From Bradysia coprophila (Eukaryota > Arthropoda > Insecta > Diptera > Sciaridae): a DNA stretch of 64,000 bases. The stretch is taken from assembly GCF_014529535.1 (NCBI RefSeq), contig NW_023503727.1, positions 1,550,001-1,614,000 on the forward strand. The letters run 5' to 3'. Shown in pieces: positions 35,530-46,567 of this stretch. Below the pieces are notes generated by a model. That model ran no database searches and had not been told where the DNA came from. It saw only the letters and a list, made by a program, of their open reading frames with translations. The number at the start of each line of letters is the position of its first letter. Position 1 is the stretch's first letter. The position numbers and the translations under genes are program-made.

Positions 35530-37935
35530 ATGGAAAACCAAGAACTTTCATGTAAAATTTGTGGTGGAAACCTATTATCTATTGACGAGTTCTTTCATCA
35601 TAATCACTTCAACCACAATGAAGTGATGAGTTTTACTTGTCCGTTCAAAGAGTGTTTGAGATTTTACTCAAATCAGAAATCCATGAAAAATCACTTACTG
35701 AGTCACGTTATCGACCAAAATTGTACACAAACTATTTCCAAAATTAATGATACACCGAATGTGGAGATGACCGTTCATTACTCACAACGAGCTCGAGATT
35801 CTCAACCGTTAAATATTGATTCGCCATCACAAATTATAAATGAACTAAAGTTGAAATTACTGAAACAAATTCTGCATTTACTGGCTGATGAGAACATAGC
35901 AAAAACAAACTCATTTGAGGTGCTGAAAACAAGTTTCGCAAATTACTCAGTTGTCTTTAAGAACTTCGTTCAGTCTGGTCATTTTTCTCCGGTGGACAAT
36001 GCCTGGATAAGAGATTTTGAGGATTTTTTCTCTGGGACACCGAATGTTTTGAAGTCAGAACATAGACTTAAAAAAACACTTATTGAGGCCGGTTATTATG
36101 TGGAATCGAAAGATGTAATAATTCATTCTGAAAAAAAATTGGTCTACGTAAACGGACTTCCTAAGATGGTTGACGACAATAGAATAGTTAAAGTGTTTGA
36201 TGTAGCAAGCATGCTGAAAAAACTTTTCAATCTTCCTAATGTTACACGCGACATCGTGAATTACGTTGAAAAACTAAATGAAGATGCAGATGGACCAATT
36301 GCAAACATCGTTCAATCCAAGCTGTGGAAGTGGCATTTAAGTTTGCTTGAAAATATTGCATCGACTCTGTATTTGCCAATATTTATATACTTCGACGATT
36401 TCGAACCATTGAACGCATTAGGTTCGCATGCAGGAGCTTACAAAACTGGTGCTGTATACATGGGTCTACCATTTTTACCCAATGACATTGTTTCCAAATT
36501 GAAATTTATATTACCGATCGCACTATTTTTTTCTGAGGATAGAAAAGAATTTGGAAACGAAGCTATCTTCTATCCAGTGATAAATGATCTAAATTTGCTA
36601 AATTCGGAAGGCATAACTGTTGAGCATTTTAAATTTAAAAAAATTAAATTTCAAGTTGTGTTGATGCTTGGTGATAATTTGGGACTAAACGGAATTCTGG
36701 GATTTGTAGAGTGTTTTACAGCAAATTTTCACTGCCGTTTTTGTAAAAATATTAAGCATGTAATGCATAAGCAAGTTAAGGAAGACCTTACAACTTTGCG
36801 TACTGAAGACAATTACAAGCAAGACGTCATAACTAATAATGCAACGGAAACTGGTGTTAAGGAGGAGTGTGTTTTTAACCAGTTGAATGGCTTTCATGTA
36901 ACAAAAAATTTCAGTGTTGATACTTTGCATGATTGGCTCGAGGGCGGACTTCACGTAGATTTATGTAACATAATCAGCGCTCTAATAAAAAAAGGATATT
37001 TTACGCTTGACGAATTAAATAAACTCATAAAAACTCATAACTACGGACCATGTGTAAAAAATAAATCAATCGATGACATCACATCCGAAATGCTTGACAG
37101 AGACCGGATTAAATGTTCAGGAGCAGAAATGGAAACATTTTTTATAAATTTTGCCACTATAATTGGTCATAAGGTACCCCATGATTCAGATGAATGGAAA
37201 GTTTATATTAAAGCAAGAGAAATATATGCAATAATAACCGCTAAAGCGGCTATTCGGGGTGCTTCCCAACTTTTGCGTATTTTGATATCGGAGCACCATG
37301 AACTTTTTTTAATGTGCTTTCCGGATAAGCATTTTAAAACCAAACACCATTTGTGGCTTCACTACTCCGATGTTATGGAAATGGTTGGCCCAGTCAGTCG
37401 CATTTCATCCTTGCGATACGAAGCTTACCATAAAAAATTTAAAAATGTGTCCAGGATCACTGCCTGCCGAATCAATTTACTGACAACATTTGCTCGAAAA
37501 ATTGAATACCAATTTGCTGACTTTCTGTTAAATTTTGAAACAATTGAATGCAAACCTAATTTTGGCCCCTCACAAAATGCAAACTACACTTTGTCGGCAA
37601 ACAAATACGGGTTTTCAATGAAAATTAAATCTATCCTTGTCACCAGTTGGATCGAGAAAGGAGGTGTCACTGTAAAAAAAAATTGTGTAATTCAAACTGG
37701 CACTGAGTGTGACGGTTCCCCTATATTTGGGCTCGTAAATGAAATTTTTCTAATCGATAACACTCAAATTTTTTTTGGTTGCCAGGCTCTTGAAAATCTT
37801 GGTTTTGATCGCCATTTTTTTGCTTACTCAATTGTAAAATGCAATGAATTTTATTTATGCGCATTTAATTACGAATTTTTATCTAAAATATCGTATGTAA
37901 ATGAGACGATGTATTTTAAGAATGTAACTTTTTAA
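35530..37935 (+). CDS. transposon-borne C2H2 plus putative transposase-like protein
   Basis: Single exon, 801 aa, start preceded by AAAAAAATGG. Two N-terminal zinc fingers (CKICGG..HHNHFNH ~8-29; CPFKEC..HLLSH ~37-59). The core contains an acidic FDDFEPLNALGSHAG motif (~288), GDNLGLNGILGF (~380) followed by a CxxC knuckle FHCRFCKNIKH, and DTLHDWLEGG (~463). A C-terminal HHLWLHYSDVMEMVGPVSR / SLRYEAYHKKFKN block (~606-640) follows. That block resembles a large group of repeated proteins in fish, cnidarians and insects. The conserved D, D and E/H positions could form an RNase-H-like catalytic site, but this is inference. No stop or frameshift is present. Confidence 0.75.
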   Translation: MENQELSCKICGGNLLSIDEFFHHNHFNHNEVMSFTCPFKECLRFYSNQKSMKNHLLSHVIDQNCTQTISKINDTPNVEMTVHYSQRARDSQPLNIDSPSQIINELKLKLLKQILHLLADENIAKTNSFEVLKTSFANYSVVFKNFVQSGHFSPVDNAWIRDFEDFFSGTPNVLKSEHRLKKTLIEAGYYVESKDVIIHSEKKLVYVNGLPKMVDDNRIVKVFDVASMLKKLFNLPNVTRDIVNYVEKLNEDADGPIANIVQSKLWKWHLSLLENIASTLYLPIFIYFDDFEPLNALGSHAGAYKTGAVYMGLPFLPNDIVSKLKFILPIALFFSEDRKEFGNEAIFYPVINDLNLLNSEGITVEHFKFKKIKFQVVLMLGDNLGLNGILGFVECFTANFHCRFCKNIKHVMHKQVKEDLTTLRTEDNYKQDVITNNATETGVKEECVFNQLNGFHVTKNFSVDTLHDWLEGGLHVDLCNIISALIKKGYFTLDELNKLIKTHNYGPCVKNKSIDDITSEMLDRDRIKCSGAEMETFFINFATIIGHKVPHDSDEWKVYIKAREIYAIITAKAAIRGASQLLRILISEHHELFLMCFPDKHFKTKHHLWLHYSDVMEMVGPVSRISSLRYEAYHKKFKNVSRITACRINLLTTFARKIEYQFADFLLNFETIECKPNFGPSQNANYTLSANKYGFSMKIKSILVTSWIEKGGVTVKKNCVIQTGTECDGSPIFGLVNEIFLIDNTQIFFGCQALENLGFDRHFFAYSIVKCNEFYLCAFNYEFLSKISYVNETMYFKNVTF

Positions 37936-38460
37936 CTTAAATTTAATGTAAACATGAGAACGTAGATGTATTGTAAGAATGTAAACTTTTGAACTTAAAT
38001 CTAATGTAAATATTGCAGAAAATAAATAATTACTTCAAGTGAATACTCCTTATATACAAGATTCAAGACCGATTTTTTCAAGCGATAGATCCATTTTGCC
38101 CACCGCAGATAACAGTGATAACATTCTTTTATTTCAAAATACATCGGACACACACATTTACATATATGTATGATACGTAAAGTTTTGCTTCGGATGAATG
38201 GTTACTTTATATCTCACAATGATTGTAATATTTGCAGCAAACAATATTACCGATTGAAGTGAATATAAAGTGCATTCTGTTAACAGGGTTTGTATTTGTC
38301 ACACATATTACTATAATATTTATTCTAAATGTTTTTAGTTGCAATATATTGGCAGCAGTAGTTGTAATACTCAAAATAAACATGGATATTTGAGATCAAT
38401 AGTTTTGATGATCACAATTGCTTACGTTTCTTAACAGTAATATAAAGCATAATATATAAA
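37936..38460. other. 3' subterminal region of the TTAA transposon
   Basis: AT-rich, non-coding. It contains ATTTGCAGCAAAC and TTGGCAGCAG motifs like those at 32887, 32940 and 33058 near the other end. AATAAATAA at ~38021-38030 may be the polyadenylation signal of the upstream gene. Confidence 0.5.
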
Positions 38461-38485
38461 GCAGAAAAAATATTTTTTATCCGTG

Positions 38486-39206
38486 CATGAACCTACCGCG
38501 GCACGGCTTTCGTTGAGCTTCAATTTTGATTGAAGTGGACTAACACAAAAATTCTGTAGAATTCTAATTTTTTTCGCGTCTATTGTAATTTTTCTGACGT
38601 ATGAGACAATTTTAAATCAGGGCTAGAGTTACTGCCATCTTACGCTTCGGGAAATTTCGCTCAGGATCTAAAAAATGTGAAAAAAATCCAACTACTTCAA
38701 TTGTGTCATACGTTCGGGTATCTCCAGACTTTCCCGTATGGCCAGGGCGGCACTGTATCAAGTGTTTACTAGCATATTATGATCATTTTTTGTACGTCGG
38801 CCACTTACCGGAAGGATTTGTAAAATTTTCACAAGTTCTCGAATACGAAAAATGTGACATATTTCCAAATCCTTCCGGTAAGTGGCCGACGTACAAAAAA
38901 TGATTATAATATGCTAGTAAACACTTGATACAATGCCGCACTGCCCACACGGGAAAGTCTGGAGATACCCGAGGAACGTATGACACAATTGAAGTAGTTG
39001 GATTTTTTTTTTCAAATTTTTTAAATCCTGAGCAAAATTTCCCGAAGCGTAAGGTGGCAGTAACTCCAGCCCTGACTTAAAATTGTCTCATACGTCAGAA
39101 AAATTAAAATAGACGCGAAAAAAATTAGAATTCTACAGAATTTTTGTGTTAGTCCACTTCAATCAAAATTGAAGCTCAACAAAAGTCGTGCCGCGGTAGG
39201 TTCATG
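38486..39206. repeat. 721-bp palindromic MITE nested in the right TIR
   Basis: Ends CATGAACCTACCGCGGCAC and GTGCCGCGGTAGGTTCATG. The arms are about 336 bp with a ~48-bp loop near 38820-38868. It interrupts the transposon's right repeat between CCGTG and GTGTCATGG; the left repeat is intact there. It therefore inserted after the large element formed. A clean target duplication is not visible. Confidence 0.85.
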
Positions 39207-39649
39207 GTGTCATGGATAGTAGAGGTCACTACCTACGCAACGATACCCATATCTTCCAAGTCTATCATTGTAATTTTTTTTAAACACTCTCCAAAAGTTG
39301 GAATTTTTTTCCCCTAAAATAGCTACTGCACCACATACACGAAAAAATTTCGAAATTTTTTAAAGGTCAACATATGCGTCCTCAACACCTCTGCCAACCA
39401 CCATAATTTCACATCAATGCGTTACACATTGTTGGTGATATGCAACAAAAACTATTTTGGTCACCCTCACTCAGTACAATTTTTCATGATTTCTGGCGTG
39501 AAAACATAATTACTTCGAGGATTTTTTTTTGTTGCAAATGACTCAGGAGGGTCCCCTGATTCAATTACTGTATACCCTCCAAAAATCGGCGATGGCTTGT
39601 TTCCATGTTTCATACAACTTGGTCGAAGTTTTGGCAAATTGACTCTTAA

Positions 39650-40253
39650 TGGTAATTCGCGAGATTTTTGTTGATTCGAGGCGAAGCTGAGGTCAATCAG
39701 TACATGAAGACAAGACTAGAAGCGTCGAAAAGTCTCGGTTTGCATAACAGATAATAAAAAGATGAAAAGTAGAGTTTTACTGTGAATTTTTTTGATCCGA
39801 GTCGTAGCCGAGGTCAATAGAGTCTCGAAAATGAGACTTTTGATCATTTGTTATGTAATGGATTTTACCTCCTTTAGGAAACCTCGGCTGGCCTATAGAC
39901 ACGTCACATTTTTCCACACTCTTCAGAACAACGATTTTCCGCACAAGTATGTAATCTATACTATCAAATGCTGAGGACGTCGAAAGCAGTTCTTGAAACA
40001 TGAAAAGTACGGTCTTCGATGCATGTAGCATGCTACATGCATGTAAATCATTAGGATTTGACTTTTTCTTTGCGATCAAGTTTCTATTCTATAATCGAAT
40101 CAAGTAGCCAGCCATCACGAAAATTTCCATCACGTAGTCACTTGATCCGGATTTTCTTTTATTTTAGTAAAAGTTTATTTTTTACACAAACGGATTGGCC
40201 GCACAAATTGTTTCGTCTGTACAAGATTTGTAAGAATAAATTTTTCGTTCACA
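39650..40253. other. region upstream of the SAXO-like gene
   Basis: No repeat or gene recognised. Two near copies of TTTTTGTTGATTCGAGGCGA / TTTTTTGATCCGAGTCGTAG are noted at ~39668 and ~39786. It presumably holds the promoter of the gene at 40254. Confidence 0.3.
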
Positions 40254-42009
40254 ATGGTTGCACAGGAAAGGTGAAGAGATGACAGGATTCGGGATATTCC
40301 TCAGATTTCATTACTTTGCTTTTCAGATTTTTAGGATGTCCGCCAGATAATAACGATGCATGTGTGTGTCGACAAGCATGTTGCGGGAAAAAGGTATAAA
40401 ATGTAACCAGCTTGATGAGACCAACTACTTTAACCGTAACGAAAAAAAAAATTAGAAATACATTCAGCCACCGCCACCGAAAAGCTTCAAACCGGAACTA
40501 CGATATTTCAAGCCAACCATTCCGATGAACTCCGATACAGTGTACAAAAATTCCTTCTACAGCATCGGCCCTGACGACATACAAACATACCGAATGAAAC
40601 CGTGTCTTCCTATCAATTCCCTAAAACCGTCTAAAAGTAAAATCGATGATCATACGATAATGAAGGTGAGAAGTTGGATTGCGTTGCGATCGGTTCCAGA
40701 CATAATCTATTTTCCGTGTCAAAACAGTTGTCGTTTCCTGAACATTCTGAAAAGTGCAAAAGGGATCCCATTATTCCACACAATCGGTCCATTCTTGGTA
40801 AAGGTTCGATACAAGATTACACAACGCAACGTCATGATTATGTTGCAAAACCGCCGTGCAAGCGTTCTGCTATCAGACATGACACGAATATAAAAAATGC
40901 CGACGTTCCATTGGAAAGTACCACCGTGCAGAAGCTTTCTTTCTCTCCACCAGACTCAAACCAACTGACCGTGGCAAAATCGTTCAAGCCAACTTATGTA
41001 TACAAGCGACCGGATGGTAACTTCATTCACTATTAATTGGCAACATTACAACCTTTTCCTTACTCCTAGTGCCAATGGAGGGTGTGACCACTCAAAAATT
41101 GAGCTTCATGCCAGTATGTCCACGGATCAAAGAGGAATATCCTTGGGCGAAACGAGTGCCGATACAAGGCAAAAACCTACCATTTGAACAGGCAACGACA
41201 TACAAGTTAAGCTACATACCGAATTCGGGGGCACAAAGGCTAATTCCGCTTCGCACCAAAGACAATGTGGGATTGGTAACTGCTGCCCGAAGTTTCCACG
41301 ATCACACCATTTACAAGGAGAGTTACTTCGGACCGGGATGCTACTCTAAACGATCACCAATTTTACCAATTCTTCAACTACAAAAATCCGACGCAAAAAT
41401 GAGTGCGGACAGCGTGTACAATTTGTCGTTTCCAGGTCATCGGGACATTCGAAAACCTTCTCCTATTCTGCCGCATTCGAGATATTTGTTGGGTTCTGGC
41501 CCATTGGACGGTTTGAGTACGCAGAGAAGAGATTTTGTGGACAAACCGCTATGTCCTCGTAGTCCGATAATACCAATTTGTCAGATGGAAAAGGCGGACT
41601 CTCCGCTAGAAAATCAAACAACAATGAAACTATCGTTCATGGAGCCGAATCTGGGATCTGGCAGATCGACACCAATTAGACCGAAGGACGGTGTTAAGAG
41701 AGAAGATGGTAACTTGAAACGATTCATCCGACTGTAAAATGCTTCGTAATTTTGACCTCCACTCCAGCTCCAATGGATAATGCGACCATTCACAAATTGA
41801 GTTTCGTTCCCGTTGCACCACCGAAGAAGGAGAATTATCCGTGGATGCAACGCAAAACTCACAATTCCGAAGCCCCAATGGATTTTAACACCACACAATA
41901 CCTTAGCTTTATGCCTCCTGGTCAATTGGTCGAAGGTGATAGCGGATGTTACTGCAGTTATGCCGGAGAATGCATGGCGAATAAATTTCCGAAAGCTGAC
42001 TCGTATTGA
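40254..42009 (+). CDS. stabilizer of axonemal microtubules (SAXO/FAM154-like)
   Basis: Six exons in phase: 40254-40270, 40327-40393, 40456-40665, 40728-41016, 41070-41708, 41768-42009; 487 aa. The N-terminus has the short cysteine cluster usual in the family (CPPDNNDACVCRQACC). The body is built of repeats with a T-x-x-K-x-S-F/Y core (TVYKNSFYS, TVQKLSFSP, TTQKLSFMP, TTYKLSYIP, TIYKESYFG, TMKLSFM, TIHKLSFVP, TQYLSFMP), alternating with P-x-K/R-x-I-I/L-P blocks. These are the Mn modules that bind and stabilise microtubules in cilia, flagella and centrioles. Expression in sperm or sensory cilia is expected but not shown. No disruption seen. Confidence 0.85.
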
Positions 42010-42808
42010 GATCCACCGAGTGTTGTTCTGTTCATACACAAATTTTATGTTACGCTTGCCAGTTTGAGAATCAAAACCGTTTCGGAAGAATTTGAATTGA
42101 ATTTGATTTCACCGACGTATCCCTATCTATGCTTGAGCTCCATAGTTTTTAGTTTGTTTTTTGAACAGGGCTGAACTGTTGAACTGTTGAATTGAATTGA
42201 TGAATTGCGTAAGAGCATCCAATGTTTCTACTTTATTGCATGCCCCCCATACGAAAGTTGATTGACACCAACAAAGGAATTCACGTAAATAAACCGAAAA
42301 TATTCGCAGTGGCCATGGTGCAATGGTGCATGTATGTTAATAAATTTGAAGTAGTAGATTTGTAAGAAAAAAAAAGTTTTTATCGCGATACGCTTGGCGT
42401 TTTGAAGAGATAGAGTAAGATAGATACAGCTGTGGACACAAGCAAACCATATAAATCATTCAGAGACGACAAGCGCAATAATAAATCTTTCGCGGTATTT
42501 AAGAGTAAGAAACGTTTTTATTCCAGACTTTCCATTGTTCAATGTTACCTTTCATTGTTACCTTTGGTTCTGTTACCGGGACGGGTATCTATTAAATCTT
42601 ATGATTCAAACCGTTCTTATTTTTGTAATAAATTTAAGTGAAAAATTAGGGGCCATTCACAAAGTGCACACACAAAAAATTACAAATTTTAGACGCAACC
42701 GCACTCAAAAATCTATTGATAAATTTTGAAAATGAGCGAAGAGCACGCTTTCTTCTGATTCTAACTTCCTCGCAATGAGCGAGTGTACTTTTTGAATGAA
42801 CCCTTAAC
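42010..42808. other. 3' region of the SAXO-like gene and spacer
   Basis: AT-rich; short ORFs only and no repeat recognised. The interval ends at the TTAA-ended element. Confidence 0.35.
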
Positions 42809-43960
42809 TTAAGAGTCATATCGCCAAGACTTCAGGTGATTGGGGAACAAGCCGACTCGTTGGATTCGTCTTTCAGTTCTAGGAAACACGTATGTTTCAC
42901 TTTTTCTAAAAAAAATTTGTTTTCTGTGAAAAGTGTTCAAAAGTGATCACATGTCAGAGAGTACCGAGTACAGTTTTTCGGCAATAACTCAAGAAAAAAT
43001 TATTTTAAATTGTTGTAATGTTGTACGATTGTCGGCCTTGGAAAGACCTACAGATAGAGTATACGCACTGCTTGGTGCTAGTTGATCCACGAGAGCTATG
43101 ACTTAAAATATAGTGAGTATAGTGAATAAAATATAGTTTGGAAAACCGTTTGCTCCCACTTGATCATATCGTTTTTCCAAACTTCTGTCGCTTAGCAAAT
43201 ATTGGTCCAATTGAAAAACTAACTACTGTTCCGGAGTCCTGAGGTCATTTGCTATACGCTAACACTTTATTTGACTAAAATCCTCCGAGAAAAATTTGAT
43301 AATTTTTCTCTTGATATTACTAACATTGGATCTGATATATTCGTGACATATCGAAGCGTTTTTCTATTGATAAGGTAAAAGAATAGTAGACGATAAAGAA
43401 TGACTACCATAGTACCGTTCCAGATGCTGTTCCAGCTGTAGAGCCCTCAGAAAGAAGAAAAAAATCTACATTTTGGCACCAACTTTTTTTCTAACACTTC
43501 TGTGGGCTTGCAGCACAAAAGTACTGGGCTCATTTATGTGTGGAACGATAGTGGGTGAGGCCAGCTACAACACCCCATACTTAGTTCCGTGGAACAACGA
43601 AGCTGCAGAGAAGCAGTACTCTCCGAACATTCACTATATTTTAAGTCATAGCTCTCGTGGATCAACTAGCACCAAGCAGTGCGTATACTCTATCTGTAGG
43701 TCTTTCCAAGGCCGACAATCGTACAACATTACAACAATTTAAAATAATTTTTTCTTGAGCTATTGTCGAAAAACGGTTTTCGGTACCCTCTGACATGTCT
43801 TCACTTTTGAACGCTTTTCACAGAAAACAAATTTATTTTAGAAAAAGTGAAAGATACGTGTTTCCTAGAATTGAAAGACGAATCCAACGAGCTATCACTC
43901 ATTAAAATCGGAGTCGGCTTGTTCCCCAATCACCTGAAGTCTTGGCGATATGACTCTTAA
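42809..43960. mobile_element. non-autonomous TTAA element with ~300-bp TIRs
   Basis: Begins TTAAGAGTCATATCGCCAAG and ends with the inverse. The first 25 bp match the 7.3-kb transposon end at 21 positions. The terminal repeats are about 300 bp (shared blocks GGTGATTGGGGAACAAGCC and CCTACAGATAGAGTATACGC), with a ~500-bp unique centre and no transposase. It may be mobilised in trans by the two-gene element's proteins. Confidence 0.75.
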
Positions 43961-44486
43961 AGTTTAACATTGAGATGAAGTAGATTTTGAAGAGACGTTG
44001 CGGAACTAAATTTTACTATGCCCTTTAAGTTTCTCGTAACTAACATGAACAGTACCGGACTGACTCGAAAAAGCCCATTAGGGGCTCCAAGCAACTCAAT
44101 TTAAAAAGACACACAAATTAAAAATTCTCATACAAAAATCCAAAAGGCCCATCGGGAATCCCCCGAATTCACCGTATGGCCAGTCCGGGCCTGAACATGA
44201 ACATGAAATGAACAGGAGTATGGTAGAAAATCACAACTATCTCTAGCGAACAAGGTAGGGTATTGCGAAAATACAAAAATTTTGTTTTACACCTGTTTAA
44301 TCATATTCTGTTATACACTGAGTGCAAAAGTGTTAAACAAAGAGAATTACCATCTTCTTATTCCCTCGCTAAATCTTTGCATATGTGACTAATGTATGCA
44401 AAATTTCCTGATCTTTAGTTATCTTAACTTTCAGGGTCAGCGTAAATTAATTTAATTTCAAATAATTTATTATGGATACTAATAGA
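43961..44486. other. no gene seen
   Basis: AT-rich spacer. No repeat boundaries or coding signal recognised. Confidence 0.35.
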
Positions 44487-45016
44487 CGACCGATAAATTA
44501 ATTCAATACTACCGATAAAAAGTAATAAATGACCGTTAAATATGGTACTGATAGAAAATAATAAATGATCGATAGGAAATCTACAAGTACCGATAAAAAT
44601 ATTCAAAACTACCGATAATTTTTTACCGATAAAAAGTACTAAAATACCGATAAGTTGGGATCTTTATCGATCGTTAATCACTCTTTATCGGTAATCTCTT
44701 ATTTTCTATCGATCATTCATTATATTCTATCGGTAGTTCAATATATTCTATCGGTAATTTATTATTTTTTCGATAGAATATAATGAATGATCGATAGAAA
44801 ATAATAGATTACCGATAAAAAGTGATTAACGATCGATAAAGTTCCCAACTTATCGGTATTTTAGTACTTTTTATCGGTAAAAAATTATCGGTAGTTTTGA
44901 ATATTTTTATCGGTACTTGTGGATTTCCTATCGATCATTTATTATTTTCTATCGGTACCATATTTATCGGTCATTTATTACTTTTTATCGGTAGTTTTGA
45001 ATTAATTTATCGGTCG
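44487..45016. repeat. 530-bp foldback built of ACCGATAAA units
   Basis: The arms are inverse copies of each other (left GACCGATAAATTAATTCAA, right TTGAATTAATTTATCGGTC). Each arm is made of many short ACCGATAAAAAGTA and GATCGATAGAAAATAATA words. It is therefore both a large palindrome and an internal array of a ~20-bp degenerate unit. Confidence 0.85.
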
Positions 45017-45068
45017 AATATAATATCCCATTTATTATCGCATATTGCGAGGAGTAGGGAGTTCATTC

Positions 45069-45995
45069 GAGGGATTCTTTTGAAAAACAGCCTGCCGAAA
45101 TTGGACACATTTTCTAGTGGATTTTTTGATATATTCCTAGATAGGTATTGGTCCCGAGAAGCCAAAACCACTTTCAAAAAAATTCGTCCAAGCTTGTGTG
45201 GCTAGTGAGAGGTGACCAAAAACCTAAAACATGCACTTTTCTTATGGAAATTTCTCGTAGGCCACAAGGTCGTACAAGGTCGTGTGGGGTGTCATTAGAA
45301 AGTTTAAAAATATCCCTGGCATATAAATTGCTTATATCACTCGTTGGCATTGAAAACCTTAAGGTTACGTAAATTAAGTTTCAGGGCCTTTTCAAGCATA
45401 AATACGTTGCTTCGCAATAACTTCGAAAAAGTGAATTACCAGCTAACATTGCTGCAAAAAATGTTTTTTCATCAAAAATTGCACATGCATCAAGTTCTTT
45501 GAGTAGCGATACTGAGCATCAAATTTTCATTCCAAAACCACATTCATCGACCCATGCATTGGTATTATTAGAAAGCTAAGACCAGTATCAGTTGGGCAAA
45601 ACAGTTTTTTAATGTTTCTGTTGCTTTTCGGATGCATGGGAACCGTTAGAAGTTCGCTGAAATTATCCATTTTTTACCCATACTTTCAACTGCTCATAAC
45701 TCAGTGTGGATGAATTTTAAACCCAACAAGACCCAATCTGCTCCGAAAGAACATGCAATTACCTTTGTAATGACACCCCACACGACCTTGTACGTTTCGT
45801 GGCCCACGAGAAATTTCCATAAGAAAAGTGCATGTTTTAGGTTTTTGGTCACCTCTCACTAGCCACACAAGCTTGGACGAATTTTTTTGAAAGTGGTTTA
45901 GGCTTCTAGAGACCAATACCTATCTAGGCACATATCAAAAAATCCACTAGAAAATGTGTCCGATTTGGGCAGGCTGTTTTTCAAAAGAATCCCTC
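45069..45995. repeat. 927-bp inverted-repeat element
   Basis: Ends GAGGGATTCTTTTGAAAAAC and GTTTTTCAAAAGAATCCCTC. The arms are about 230 bp (for example CCACACAAGCTTGGACGAAT) around a ~480-bp unique centre. The short frame common to both arms is non-coding in appearance. Confidence 0.8.
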
Positions 45996-46403
45996 CCTAT
46001 TAATCGCGTTACGGGTCTCGCTCGCATCTGCAATTTCGTTCTACTCTTGTTGCGTTATGCTGAATCGTAAACTGTGTTTAGGTCTTCCGCTTTTACGCAC
46101 GTGAGGGTTTTTCTTGCCATATTTTTGAATCATTTTATTGATTTTCTATTCCACCCACTCCAGTGGCACTCCACGACTCCACATATCACACCATTAATAT
46201 GGAGTTTCGTAATTTTCAACCGAATGAATTTAAGTCTGTTCCAATTGTATATTTTAAATGCAGAAAGATGACTTATAGTAAAGTTACAAGTTGACATATT
46301 TAACTGAATTGATGAGTCGTTTGTACACCTCTTCTAATATGTATCAGAGCCCGAACTCAGTGATATAATTCGCTGACTAACACCTCGCCTTTGATTTAAG
46401 GCT

Positions 46404-46567
46404 ATTCACGCCGTAAGTGCGGTCGAAATTCAAAATGGAAAGTGCGGAGGTCTTTTTAACGTAGCGTCATTTTCATACAGTGAAGCGTTGAAATGTATTT
46501 TTTGGTTCACTTTTTCATCAAATCGTTCACTTAAAATTCAAATTTTAGGCACACTTACGGTGTGAAT
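46404..46567. repeat. 164-bp MITE upstream of the protease gene
   Basis: Ends ATTCACGCCGTAAGTG and CACTTACGGTGTGAAT. A related sequence in inverse orientation lies at ~49992-50100 (AAATTTGAATGTGAAAGTCA, ACATTTCAACGTTTCCTTG), on the other side of the protease gene. Confidence 0.75.

Larger units (their letters stand above)
32355..39649 (+). mobile_element. TTAA-flanked two-gene DNA transposon
   Basis: Begins TTAAGAGTCAATTTGCCAAA and ends with the inverse (TTTGGCAAATTGACTCTTAA). The left terminal repeat is 32355-32813 (459 bp). The right is 38461-39649, split by a 721-bp MITE; without it the right repeat is ~468 bp. The arms share long blocks (GGAGGGTATACAGTAATTGA; CACTACCTACGCAACGATAC). TTAA at both ends suits a TTAA target site, as used by piggyBac, Kolobok and some Sola elements. 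Cargo: the SAM-domain-like gene 33205-35401 and the C2H2/transposase-like gene 35530-37935, both forward and intact. Subterminal ATTTGCAGCA-like motifs recur near both ends. I cannot place it in a named superfamily from memory. Confidence 0.85.

Noticed and set aside
32355-39649. Assignment to piggyBac or Kolobok
   Set aside because: Only the TTAA border agrees; neither a piggyBac-type protein nor a THAP/Kolobok transposase is recognisable.
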